Below, piece after piece: positions 54,210 to 64,000 of a stretch of DNA of 64,000 nucleotides. The stretch spans positions 10,054,198-10,118,197 of the forward strand of contig NC_044917.1 of NCBI RefSeq assembly GCF_003576645.1, in the 5' to 3' direction. The DNA comes from Ipomoea triloba. Its lineage: Eukaryota; Streptophyta; Magnoliopsida; Solanales; Convolvulaceae. The notes under the pieces were generated by a model that saw nothing but the letters and a program-made list of their open reading frames with translations, was not told the DNA's origin and ran no database searches. A program made the translations under genes and the position numbers. Each line of letters starts with the position of its first letter. Position 1 is the stretch's first letter.

Positions 54210-57200
54210 ATGTGGTCTTCACCCCTTTCCGACCAACTCTTCAAACATGTTTTCATGCCCGTCCTCTTTACCTCTCTGTTTTGTTCCTTATCTTTCTCAA
54301 AACTTGGCAACACTACTGATCACCAAGCCCTACTCTCATTCAAAGCTGGAATACAGGTAGACCCCCTTCATATCACCACAGGGTGGAATGAGTCCATGCA
54401 TTTCTGCAGTTGGGCAGGAATAGTTTGCGGCCTAAAACACAGGCGAGTGCTCGAAATTCATCTTCCCTCTACCAAACTGAGCGGTCAATTATCGCCCGCC
54501 ATTGGAAACCTCAGTTTTCTCAGCCTTCTTGACCTCAAAAACAACAGCTTTACAGGGAAAATCCCTGAAGAGATAGGCAAATTATCAAGACTGCGAATTC
54601 TAAGCCTGGCCAACAATTCGTTTTCTGGTGAAATGCCAAAGAACGTATCGAGCTGCTCGGAGTTGTGGTATCTTAACTTTGGTGGCAACCAACTTAGAGG
54701 CAGAATTCCAGGTGAGTGGCAATCACTGTCTAGGCTTAAGTACATGTATGTCTACCTTAACAACTTGACAGGAGAAATACCTTCTTACCTTGCCAATTTT
54801 TCGTCTCTCGTGGAAGTTTCTTGTAATACAAACAATCTCCATGGGAAAATCCCTGATTCTCTTGGCCAACTAAGAAAGGTTATAAGCCTAAACTTTGGCT
54901 TCAACAACATCTCTGGCACAATCCCGAATTCAATTTTCAATCTGTCCTCCTTGGTTTCGTTATACCTCGTAAACAATAGTCTCCAAGGGCACATTCCTTC
55001 AAACATAGGTTCCAATCTCACAAATTTGAAGGTTATCAACATTGGCAGAAACAAATTGGAAGGGAAACTTCCGGCCTCCATATCCAACTGCACACAACTC
55101 TTGGTTTTTGAGGCAGATGCCAATGATTTCACAGGTGGAGTGCCCGATTTCGGGGGCCTGAAAAACTTGACTGCCCTTTTCATAGCCGGGAATCGCCTGG
55201 GGAATGGTAAGCCTGGCGACTTGAACTTTATGTCGTCGCTAATCAACTGTACAGAATTGAGCAGGATTGACCTCCAAGCCTGTAATCTGGGAGGGCAGCT
55301 GCCTAAGTATATAGGCAACTTCTCAAAGCTGGAAGTGTTTGCCATTGGAATGAATGTCATATCAGGAGAAATCCCTAAAGAAATCGGGAACCTCCTCGAC
55401 TTGCAGATATTGATGCTTGGGCAAAATCAACTTAGCAGCGCCATTCCAGACTCCATTGGAAAACTGCAGCACCTATATCGTGTGGAGCTCGACAACAACA
55501 GACTGTCTGGGGAAATACCGTCTTCTCTTGGCAACATTTCCAATTTGGGTCGTCTTTCCTTGCAGAAAAATAACTTGCAAGGTGCAATACCAGCCAGCCT
55601 TGGCAAGTGCAAGTTATCCTTAATTAATCTCTACTCCAACAATATCAGTGGCAACATGCCCAAAGAGCTGTTTTCTCCCACTGCAGTTCTGATAACCATA
55701 GACCTGTCAGACAACCTTATAACGGGTTCTGTTCCAACCGAGGTTGGCAACCTAAAAAACCTGGATCAGTTGCTCCTCTCGAGCAACAGACTATCTGGAG
55801 AAATTCCCCTCGGCCTTAGTAAGTTGACTGACTTGAGTATTCTTCACTTGGATAACAACTTTCTTGGCGGATCAATCCCTCAATCATTGAGAACAATGGT
55901 AAACCTTCAAGATTTAGATCTGTCTCGAAACAATCTCCAAGGGGAAATTCCTGAGTTCCTCAGCCAACTTCGTTTCCTGGCACACCTAAATTTATCCTTC
56001 AATGATTTGGAGGGCGAGGTTCCAACCAAAGGAATCTTCGAAAACCAGAATGCAATCTCAATCGATGGAAACGAGAATCTATGTGGAGGTATTCCTCAGT
56101 TAGAGTTGCCAAAATGCACCCAAAAGTCCCACAAATCCATACTCAAGTTGGTGATTTGTATCTCTGTCGGGGCTTTGGTTTGCATATTTCTGGCAGCTTT
56201 TCTGTTTATCTACAGAAAAAGGAATAAACCCTCGTCGCCACCAGAGACTTCAGAGATAGATAATATCCCTAGAATGCCTTATAGAGCTCTGCACAAAGCA
56301 ACCAATGGCTTCTCAGAAGAAAACTTGATTGGTTCTGGAAAATTTAGCTCGGTTTACAAAGGCATTTCAGATGAAACCGGGACAGCTATTGCTGTTAAGG
56401 TCTTAAAGCTTCAAGTTAAAGGAGCTTCAAAGAATTTTATAGCAGAGTGCACAGCGTTGAGACAAATCAGGCATCGGAACCTAGTGAAGGTTTTAACTTC
56501 TTGTTCAAGCATTGACTATCATGGCAATGATTTCAAGGCCATTGTCTACAAATACATGGAAAATGGTAGCTTGGAGAAATGGTTACATCGACACGAAAAC
56601 AAAGTTGTCGATGAAAATCATGTGCCTAGAAGATTAAGCATGTTCCAAAGATTGAACATTGCTATTGATGTGGCTTGTGGGCTCGAGTATCTCCATCACG
56701 GCTTTGGAACGCCTTTGATACATTGTGATCTGAAACCGAGCAATATTCTCTTAGACAACAATTTTGTTGCGCACTTGGGTGACTTTGGATTGGCAAGGTT
56801 CCTTGTAAACCAAGTAACCTCAACACAATATTCAAGTGAAGCTAGTTCTGCTGGAATAAAAGGAACTATTGGATATGTTGCCCCAGGTAATTTTTCTTTC
56901 TTTTGATAAGCTACCATTTCATAGAATTTGTTCTGACATAATATTGTATCTTTGCCCAGAATATGGCATGGGTGGTAATCTTTCAACACATGGAGACATT
57001 TATAGCTATGGGATTCTTTTATTAGAGATCTTTACAGGGAAAAGTCCAACCGACGATATATTCTGTAATGATTTAAATCTTCGTACCTTTGTGAAGATTT
57101 CCATCCCAGAACAAGTTATGACCGTCTCGGACCCCTTACTTCTAGAAGATAAAGATATCAACTTGACTGGAAGCACCAAAACTGAAAGGGTCACAAAGCA

Positions 57201-57336
57201 TGACAAGATTATTGGGTGCCTCCAATCAATTTTTACAATTGGAATTGGTTGCTCTGAAGAGTTACCTGGAGATAGAATGGAGTTGAAAAATGTCATTAAA
57301 GAGTTGCAACATATTAAAAGCACCCTTCTAACCTAA
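54210..57336 (+). CDS. LRR receptor-like kinase, LRR-XII (non-RD) subfamily
   Basis: Two exons, 54210-56886 and 56960-57336, with a 73-bp GT-AG intron splitting the glutamate codon of VAPEYGMGG, a usual place in this family. The product is 1017 residues: signal peptide about 1-30, LRRNT (about 36-76, with HFCSWAGIVC), about 21 LRRs (95-620) with the IP signature, a closing cysteine pair (NLCGGIP...PKC), a transmembrane helix (about 645-668), and a kinase domain (about 695-1010). It has the catalytic lysine (K730, AVKVLK), HCDLKPSN (838-845) and DFG (858-860). Cys before the catalytic Asp makes it non-RD, as in EFR, FLS2 and Xa21, plasma-membrane receptors for microbial patterns. Oddity: the glycine loop reads GSGKFSSVYKG, with Ser for the third Gly (usually GxGxFGxV). 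That may lower activity but is known in some active kinases. The full frame is intact. The ligand is unknown. Confidence 0.95.
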
Positions 57337-58392
57337 CACCACCTTCTATTCATGTGTGTTATATTTATTCTGTGGGTTCTGTATTGCTTTACTTTTTGTA
57401 GTTGATATTTGATATACTATAGGAATAAGTTCGAGTTTCTTTGTACTCAAAAAAAAAAAAAAAAAAAGTCCAAGTTTTTTTAGCGCAATTGTTATACCAT
57501 GGACCGGGATTCATATTCTATTGTGAATCCTGATATAAAAATTATGTATCATCAATTAACACATTTCATACCTACAATTAAATTTGCGTCGAGAAAATTT
57601 AGAGAGCTGTGTAAGTTGTAACAAAAGGAAGCACTTCCCCTTCCTTTTCTGAGGAGATCACAGCCTCTAACAAACTTTTTTTTTTCCTTTTTTTTTTTTG
57701 GTTTCAAGATATTTCTTCTGTAATAATCTTCTAGGCTTCTAAGTTCTAAACCATTTTAATTTTCAAGTGTTATGTGACATGTCAAATTATCAATTACCAA
57801 AGAATTAAAAATTTATTCATAAAAATATAAAAATTACAGGAAATTACACATTTTGCTTGTTTAAGCACATGTTTTAAATTTAATAGCTCAATTCCAAAAA
57901 CTTATTATCAATGGCCTAGGTTCACAGTTCTTCCAAAATTTTAAGGTCTAATAATCACATTAAACTTCAATTAATCTAGAAATAAAGAAAAATTATTCCA
58001 CAAGCCATCTCCAAAAATGCCATTCTGGTTCACTCTTACAACTTAGAACTGGCATAAAGATGTCACGAGGCTAGTATTAAATTAAATTAAACAAAAAATA
58101 CAAAAAGTAAATAACTACATTTGAAGTGAACATGAACCAAATGTAACCAAAGCATTCAATTATTCCTCTCAATAAACTATCAATTAGCTTACTGGGAAAC
58201 AAAGTTAATGGCCTATGCATGCCTTCTCAAACAAATAAAATCACTATCACTATACATGCTAAACATGTCATTAGTGCAATTTTCATGTGCTTTCTCAGTA
58301 GGCTGGAAAAAATGCTAAATAAAGACACAAGATGCTAGGAGAAAGCATAGATCAAAAGAACTTGCAGTTCTAATTATGCAAGAAAGCCGCAA
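57337..58392. other. Intergenic between receptor kinase and L27a
   Basis: An A-run at 57450-57467 lies just after the kinase gene. TTGTTATACCATGGACCGGG at 57489-57508 is a fragment of the 9106-type MITE terminus. T-runs lie at 57677-57700. No gene was recognised. Confidence 0.45.
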
Positions 58393-58606
58393 GATACTTG
58401 AACACCAAAAATTCAAGATTTAGATACTTGAACACCACAAATTCAAGATTTAGACACTTGAACACCACAAATTCAATATTTAGATACTTGAAACACCACA
58501 AACTCAAGATTTAGATACTTGAAACACCAAAAATTCAATATTTAGACACTTGAACATCACAAATTCAAGGATTTAGATACTTGGAACACCACAAATTCAA
58601 GACTTA
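58393..58606. repeat. Seven-copy 30-31 bp minisatellite
   Basis: Units follow GATACTTGAACACCACAAAT then TCAAGATTTA: three of 30 bp followed by four of 31 bp. The fourth and fifth share an extra A (TTGAAACACC), so they probably duplicated together. It lies 0.7 kb beyond the 3' end of the L27a gene. Confidence 0.9.
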
Positions 58607-59331
58607 AAACCTAACCTGCCACTCAATTCATATGACACAAGGACTATTATTCAAATAGATACTCAAGAATAGCTTATACAAGAATTCCAAGATGGCCTAT
58701 GCGTGCGGTAATTCCACAATTCACAATTTGTATTTATGCCATCCTAGCTTCATACTGTAAATATAACATGTAACCAGTCAACGATCATTAAATTTACTCA
58801 TCAGCAAGAAATAAACCCATACAAAAATCTACTTTGAACCTACAACAAGCAAAAAGTAAAAGTACTACAATGGTGAAATACTGAAATGTGAAAATTTCCC
58901 TAATCAATCCATTCACCCAAGCAATGCATATACTCTCAATGTTTAAAAGTAGGCAGCAACAACATCTATGGGTGTCTATAATCTAACAGAAACAAAGAAA
59001 ATCCACAAAAAATAGTGCAGCGATCTAATAAACAAAGAAAACCAGGAGTCATCTGTCCAGAGAGGTTCACTACATAACCATACATAGATAGAACAGAGAA
59101 TCAATTTTATCAAGAAAAGAACTAAAGAAGATATAAGACAATTTGTTTTTCATGATATAAGAACTCCATAAACAAATGAGAAATCACCCACATTGTTACA
59201 GGAAAGTCTGGTATCAAAAAGAACTGAAAATATACTGAAGCATAATAGTCTCAATAAGAAATTCAAAATAAACTTTAAGTTACTCAAAATCCTTTTAACT
59301 ACTCGATTAAAACAAACAATAGGAAATAAAC
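58607..59331. other. 3' flank of L27a, no gene seen
   Basis: No reading frame or repeat stands out. The region directly left of 59332 is the 3' UTR of the minus-strand L27a gene; on the minus strand AATAAAA-type signals cannot be ranked. Confidence 0.45.
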
Positions 59332-59778
59332 CTAAGCCGTGAGAACGACAGCGCCACCGGCTTCCTTTATCTTCTTCTCTGCAATTTTGGAGATAAGCTT
59401 GGCCTTCACGACCACAGGCTGAGACGGCGGCAAGACACCTTTACCCAAAACCTTGAAGTATCCGAACTGGGTGACGTCAATCACAGGGGCGGAGTCCTTG
59501 CTATTGGCGGCCTTCTCCTTGATCTCCGTCGGGAGCAGAGACCACAGCTTATCAATGTTGACGGTTGGGCAGAAGAACTTGTTCCGAAGCTTGTGGAAGT
59601 AGCGCATACCGACTTTCCCGAAGTATCCGGGATGGTACTTGTCGAAGAGTATGCGGTGGTGGTGCATACCTCCGGCGTTACCGCGCCCTCCGGGATGCTT
59701 CCGGTGCTTGCCGATACGGCCGTGACCGGCGCTCACGTGGCCGCGCTTCTTCCGGTTCTTCTTGAATCGGGTCGTCAT
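59332..59778 (-). CDS. RPL27A: 60S ribosomal protein L27a (uL15)
   Basis: An intronless frame of 148 residues covering the whole protein: basic N-terminus [20 protein letters not shown], the glycine- and histidine-rich [33 protein letters not shown], and the C-terminus [14 protein letters not shown]. Arabidopsis L27a is about 146 residues. It is the eukaryotic counterpart of bacterial L15 (uL15), part of the large subunit core. The start at 59778 is the only sensible ATG; an in-frame TTG 21 bp upstream would add seven unrelated residues. In Arabidopsis, L27a dosage affects leaf patterning and embryo growth. The variable stretch [12 protein letters not shown] (about 91-102) is a little longer than usual. 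The gene is expressed from its own promoter (telo-box and TATA at 59832-59867), divergent to none and 0.9 kb from the helicase end. Confidence 0.96.
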   Translation of the reverse strand: MTTRFKKNRKKRGHVSAGHGRIGKHRKHPGGRGNAGGMHHHRILFDKYHPGYFGKVGMRYFHKLRNKFFCPTVNIDKLWSLLPTEIKEKAANSKDSAPVIDVTQFGYFKVLGKGVLPPSQPVVVKAKLISKIAEKKIKEAGGAVVLTA

Positions 59779-59831
59779 TTTCGTATCCCCGCTCTCCAAA
59801 GCAGTTGTTACGCAGCTCTGTGTGTTGAGAA

Positions 59832-59838
59832 ATTTATA
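59832..59838 (-). promoter_or_regulatory. RPL27A: TATA box of the L27a gene
   Basis: On the minus strand TATAAAT lies 54 bp upstream of the ATG at 59778. It would place transcription start near 59805 and give a leader of about 25-30 nt, short as is usual for ribosomal protein genes. Confidence 0.6.
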
Positions 59839-59859
59839 CAGGTTGCCAAGAGGGGATGC

Positions 59860-59867
59860 TAGGGTTT
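59860..59867 (-). promoter_or_regulatory. RPL27A: Telo-box upstream of L27a
   Basis: AAACCCTA on the minus strand, 21 bp upstream of the TATA box. The telo-box is a common element of plant ribosomal protein promoters, where it acts with TEF or site II boxes. Sequence, distance and gene class agree. Confidence 0.7.
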
Positions 59868-59899
59868 CACGGATGCCATGTATAATTACTATTGCACCC

Positions 59900-60330
59900 T
59901 TGGTAAGGTATTCTAATTTTTAAACACCACCACTGCTATGGTAATTTGGGTTAGTGTAATTTGACATGTACTCTTATTTTTATTCAATATTTTTACTAAT
60001 ATTAATTTTAATCCCATGAATATTAACAAATGGCATTTTTTATCCGTATGTTTAATTCTTATTAATTTTTGATTAGTGTACTTTTATTATTTTTACTCCA
60101 GATTTTTATTAACACTAATTTTAGTCCCCGAGTATTAACAAATGTCATTTTTAACCCGCATGTTTAATTCTTATCAGTTTTCATTCACAATTATTAATTT
60201 TATTACTACTAATTTTTATTTATGACTATTTGTTTTAATTTTAAAATTCATCATGCCGGGCCCAATTTCAATTCGCAACTTTCCTCCTCAAATTCGCAGA
60301 TGATTATGAGAGTAAAGAGATTTAAGACAC
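59900..60330. repeat. Imperfect tandem duplication of about 110-120 bp
   Basis: CATGAATATTAACAAATGGC, ATTTTT, TCCGTATGTTTAATTCTTAT (60014-60063) recurs as GAGTATTAACAAATGTC, ATTTTTAACCCGCATGTTTAATTCTTATC (60130-60176). The ACTAATTTTAGTCC/ATTAATTTTAATCCC words before each unit also match. It is possibly part of a TIR-type repeat related to the 41647 arms. Confidence 0.6.
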
Positions 60331-60706
60331 TCAATTGTTTACCCCTTCAGATGAATATGAGAGTAATATCCGCATCGTAAATATAACAAATACTACGGGT
60401 GTTGGTTCTAGTGATTCTGACAGGGAAAAAAATTGCAGAAAACAAGAACATTCAAGTTGGCTAAATCCTTTCAGCAAACCAAAGTACCAAACTCTACCTT
60501 TTTCAATGTTCATAAACATCAATTTGATGGCATTCTAATAGAAATACAGTTTAGAAAACAAGAGTGCATAATATATCAGCTTTCAGCAGCAGCAATTCAG
60601 TTTCTGGGTAAGCTCTATCTAGTACTGCACAAGACTAGGTGATCTCTGAACTATCATGAATGTGCTATTTCTAGTGTCAACAACACATCTATGGATCAGT
60701 ATAATA
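60331..60706. other. Region beyond the helicase gene; 3' UTR plus spacer
   Basis: The part near 60600-60706 should be the 3' UTR of the minus-strand helicase. Overlapping short frames on both strands (60331-60642) have no recognisable domain. Confidence 0.4.
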
Positions 60707-63700
60707 CTACCAATGTCTTTTCGCTCCAAGTGGAATTGTATTAGATCCCGAAATCAACCCACGGTTTCCAAAGCCTCCCCGCCCTCTAGAGCGGAAGTTG
60801 TTTCCTGAAGCTCAGAAAATCAAATTCAATCTATCAGCACCATTTCTCGTTGGTAATTATAACTGCCAAACATTGGCTATCAGCACCAACTATATATAAC
60901 ACATACCTCCAGAGCTGAAACCACCAGGGCGTGCCATTGCTGCCAACTGAGGGGGAACAATTTGACCTGCTTGCTGAAGGATCTTAACAAGTTCTCTGGC
61001 AAACTTTGCATTTCCATGGGTAAAAAATGTAAATGCAGTTCCCTTGGCCCCGGCCCGACCAGTTCTTCCTATCCTATGAACATAATCCTCAAGACATGTA
61101 GGAAAATCATAATTGATTACACATTTTATGTCCTTCACATCTACAAAAGAAAAACAATCATAAGATCAAGGACACACTGAAAAAAATAAAATGATCAGAC
61201 ATACACCCGCAACTTGCTACCTTATCCCTGCACTAATAAGATCTTAGTGATTGTGTGTAAGATAATACAGTCCTAATATATTGTGCCCACCTTAACTTTG
61301 CAGGGATAAGGAGCAGCTCCACCACCACAACTCCAAAAATGAAATAACGAATCATTAAATAATCTTGTGAGTCAACCGGGCTGTCACGACAATCAGCTTG
61401 TTAACTGTGGATGGGCAGCATTAACCTCAAGCATATTCTTTAGAATCTTAGAACCAATAACTGGAACCATACCATTTCTGGTCCAAAAGTCAAGGATGCC
61501 AAAAAAACCCCAATTTGTATAAACATAGTCCACCAGTAAACCTCTTGGTACAACACAGAAAGAACAGTTAATATAACCTATCATATCGCCTTCTTCAATA
61601 ACCATACACACATACCCTCCTAAATCAGAAATCTGATACTCTATTACAATTTTTAAAAAAAATTAAAATTAAAAGATTGACAAAACATGAGACCTAACAT
61701 TTTACTAAAATGAGATCAACATATTCACCACCACATTTTAGGCCAATGTCTGTTTATTTTTATTTCTAATCTTTTGACAATCCAAAATTTGGATTGAATC
61801 CTCTAATGCATGAAAGCACAATACATTCTCAATAGATAAGTAACACTCTTTCCACTGGACTAGCTAATTTCAGTAGCCTTACAACCAAGCACTAGTAACC
61901 AATGAGGTCATCTCAATTATAGAGTTGATAGTCAATGTGCAAGGCTCCTGCACCACAGTTTCTTCCAAAGGAATATATGTGGAATTCAAGGGTCCTCAGT
62001 CCTCTTGAACATACAGTTTTTAGAAAATTTGAAGAGCTTGATTGTCAAGAATTTAATTAATGCATATTGAAGCTAGCTGTCAGGGAAACATTTAAAAATA
62101 AATTAATTAATTAAAAAAAAAACAGAGAGAGAGAGAGAGAGCGAGAGAGATTGAAAAGGACTCATGTTTAAAAATATTCAATTAAAAATAGCACTGTGAA
62201 GTCAGACATAATCACTACATTTGTTACTTTATGCTCATGTTATCTTATTAGCTTCCATTTTGACCATGAGAAACCAATTGCCCATATACCACTTTTAACT
62301 ATGTAATGATATGCATGTAGTGTTTGTATAATGATAATAATACATAGAAAACTCTTAATCATGAGAAGTCAATCTCCCATACAAAAATACCCAATGGTTG
62401 ACTAAAACTTCTAAGAATTCATTCCATCTGAACTCCAGCTAAAAGGATGGAATGGAGAACTAAATATCACCACCCATTCAACTGAAACCAAGTCCGTTAA
62501 CTGATCAAGAATAAATTTTTATCCAAATTCCTGTTAGTCAAGTACCCATTTTCAGTTAATCCCAGGAGTTAATAAATTTCACACCATCTACAGGCAAAGA
62601 AATCTTAAGAAACCAAACATTTCTAATGGAGCAATGCATCATGTCTATCCTTGCATGCACAAGCACTCTGTGCTATCGGTTAAAATGTTTCAAGGAACTT
62701 TTGAATCCCCAAATTCCTGTTAAATGATGACTTGGGAATAATATGTGAGTGTTGTGATGGCTGTTCTAAATCCTTGATCACTTTAATGCAAAGAATGCAT
62801 CCAGCTTGCAGTTGACCATTTCCTAGTTCTAATATTTTTTTTAGAAGATAAATAAATTCCCAAGACTTTGTGAATCCTCCTCAAAGTCACAATAATAGAA
62901 ATTAGGCCCTTGGTAATATGCAGTAACATGAAGCAACAGTCAATGATGTTGAAAAGTGAGTCAAGTGTGTCATTAATTAAAGTGTGTAGCATCTAGCATC
63001 AAACAAATACCTAGCATGCAACCTATCAAAATAAAAGCATCTCGAATGGAGTTCTTCCTGCCCTACTCTCAAGCAAATTAATTAAGTCTCAGATAATTGA
63101 GTTCTAAACAGTAGACCCTTAAAAACTATTACATTTGTGAAGAAGAGATATTAGTAAGAAGCTTGTGTATCCATGTTAGTCACTTGCACGCATCAGATGT
63201 ATCCAGCATGCAATAGACTATAACCATAGCCTGATATTTTTATGACTGTTCTTAGAATAGAACTACAATTTTCAGCATTTTTCAACTCTTTCAAAAGCAT
63301 GTTTCTATGTGTTAGTGTCTAATGAGAGACATGCACCTGTGTCAATGCAATCTAGATTCTACTCATGCAAACAAATTAGTAGTGGTTAGCACATACTAGG
63401 CATAGTCCCAACTATTTTTACCCAAACCACAGATTATATCCTCAGGAAAGTGGACAGCAGCCGGAGACTCTTCTAAGTATTAGTGTTAAAGACCTAGGAT
63501 CAGAGAGTATAAATTCCTAAGTCTAAGCATTCACAACCCTACCAAGACCGCGTGCAGCAACATCAGTGGCAATCATTATGGGACTTCTACCACTTTTGAA
63601 TTCAGCCAGTACCCAGACCCTTTCGTCCTGGTTTTTATCGCCATGAATGGATAAAGCTGGCCATCCATCCATTCTTAGTTGCCTTGTGATCTGATCACAT

Positions 63701-63769
63701 CCTTTCTTTGTCTCCACAAATATCAGAATTCTGCTTCCATCCATCACTTCTTTCAATAGTCCAGCCAAC
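60707..63769 (-). CDS. RH30: DEAD-box ATP-dependent RNA helicase, RH30 type (3' part)
   Basis: Three minus-strand exons, 63769-63543, 61140-60907 and 60804-60707, join in frame through GT-AG introns to give about 185 C-terminal residues; upstream exons lie beyond the window. They encode most of RecA domain 2: [19 protein letters not shown] (motif IV), [29 protein letters not shown] (motif V, spanning the first junction) and [21 protein letters not shown] (motif VI). After the domain come [18 protein letters not shown], a short glycine- and arginine-rich tail ([10 protein letters not shown]) and the end GAKRHW. The [15 protein letters not shown] stretch and a C-terminus like GGKRTW point to Arabidopsis RH30 rather than RH20. 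RH30/p68-like helicases act in nuclear RNA metabolism and antiviral restriction. W replaces the usual D or R in [10 protein letters not shown]; ordinary variation. The stop at 60707-60709 is TAG. Confidence 0.9.
61141..63542 (-). other. RH30: 2.4-kb intron of the RH30-type gene
   Basis: Donor CTTG|GTAGGG at 63543/63542 and acceptor TTGTAG|ATGTG at 61141/61140, splitting the Asp codon of RGLD. The intron contains a (GA)n microsatellite (62124-62148) and no recognised gene or clear transposon. The frames at 61393-61611 and 62783-62992 lack domains. Confidence 0.75.
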
Positions 63770-64000
63770 CTTGCAAGTGCAACAGGAAATCAACTTTTGA
63801 ATGAAAAGAGACATTAAGGGTTATATAGCAGATTGACAGAACAGTCTTATCATTTCCCAAAGGGATAATGCCATAATGGTTAAATGTGCTCTTGTACTTG
63901 TCACAATAATGCAATTGGGCACCTAAACTCAAAAACGTACAATTGGCTCCTTGAGCATTCAAAATTCATACAATTAGCCAGTTGCCTCAAATTATCCTGT
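63770..64000 (-). other. RH30: Upstream intron of the RH30-type gene (runs off the window)
   Basis: The acceptor CTTGCAAG before the 63769 exon gives the right edge of this intron. No further exon of the helicase can be read to the end of the window; the frame at 63753-63962 contains no helicase motif. Confidence 0.6.

Noticed and set aside
54485..55612. Antisense frames of up to 191 codons within the LRR kinase gene
   Set aside because: The repetitive LRR codons give antisense frames; none has a domain.
59779..59799. N-terminal extension of L27a
   Set aside because: The upstream start would be TTG, not ATG; the standard MTTRFKK start fits the family.

Overview
The window is nuclear DNA of a flowering plant, almost certainly a eudicot. 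It is very AT-rich, has GT-AG introns, plant-specific LOB and R2R3-MYB transcription factors, a non-RD LRR receptor kinase, and dense MITEs, SINEs and decayed Copia elements. I could not fix the species from the sequence alone; an asterid seems plausible from the repeat families, but that is only an impression.

Six protein-coding genes are supported. From left to right: a LOB (LATERAL ORGAN BOUNDARIES) class I LBD transcription factor with a spliced 5' leader (about 10.05-12.3 kb, +); an intronless, probably plastid-targeted, spermidine-synthase-fold SAM-dependent protein (33.7-34.6 kb, -); a three-exon R2R3-MYB of the MYB61/50/55/86/103 type (44.0-48.8 kb, +); a two-exon, full-length LRR-XII receptor kinase (54.2-57.3 kb, +); a 60S ribosomal protein L27a gene with a telo-box promoter (59.3-59.9 kb, -); and the last three exons of an RH30-type DEAD-box RNA helicase that runs off the right edge (60.7 to beyond 63.8 kb, -). 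They do not form a pathway. From memory, LOB, the SAM-dependent protein and RH30 are near neighbours in Arabidopsis (At5g63090, At5g63100, At5g63120), so the block looks like a stretched, interrupted syntenic segment.

The rest is mostly transposon debris. 2.2-5.4 kb holds two diverged LTR-like blocks; 6.6-9.4 kb holds three MITEs; 14.7-23.8 kb holds several TIR elements, including one with an array of palindromes, and a Copia relic split by a hAT-like element; 24-32.5 kb holds a direct-repeat pair, Copia and RNase-H relics, a SINE with clean target-site duplications, and a palindrome-ended MITE; 35-43.4 kb holds degenerate Copia copies, a hAT element with a perfect 8-bp duplication, a complete small non-autonomous LTR element with a SINE inside its 3' LTR, and two large snap-back TIR elements. 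The MYB introns and the helicase intron also carry repeats.

I found no CRISPR, phage, bacterial operon or clearly new multi-gene system. The most unusual things are structural: palindrome-within-TIR elements, internally deleted Copia derivatives, nested insertions that can be ordered in time, and the interrupted synteny block.
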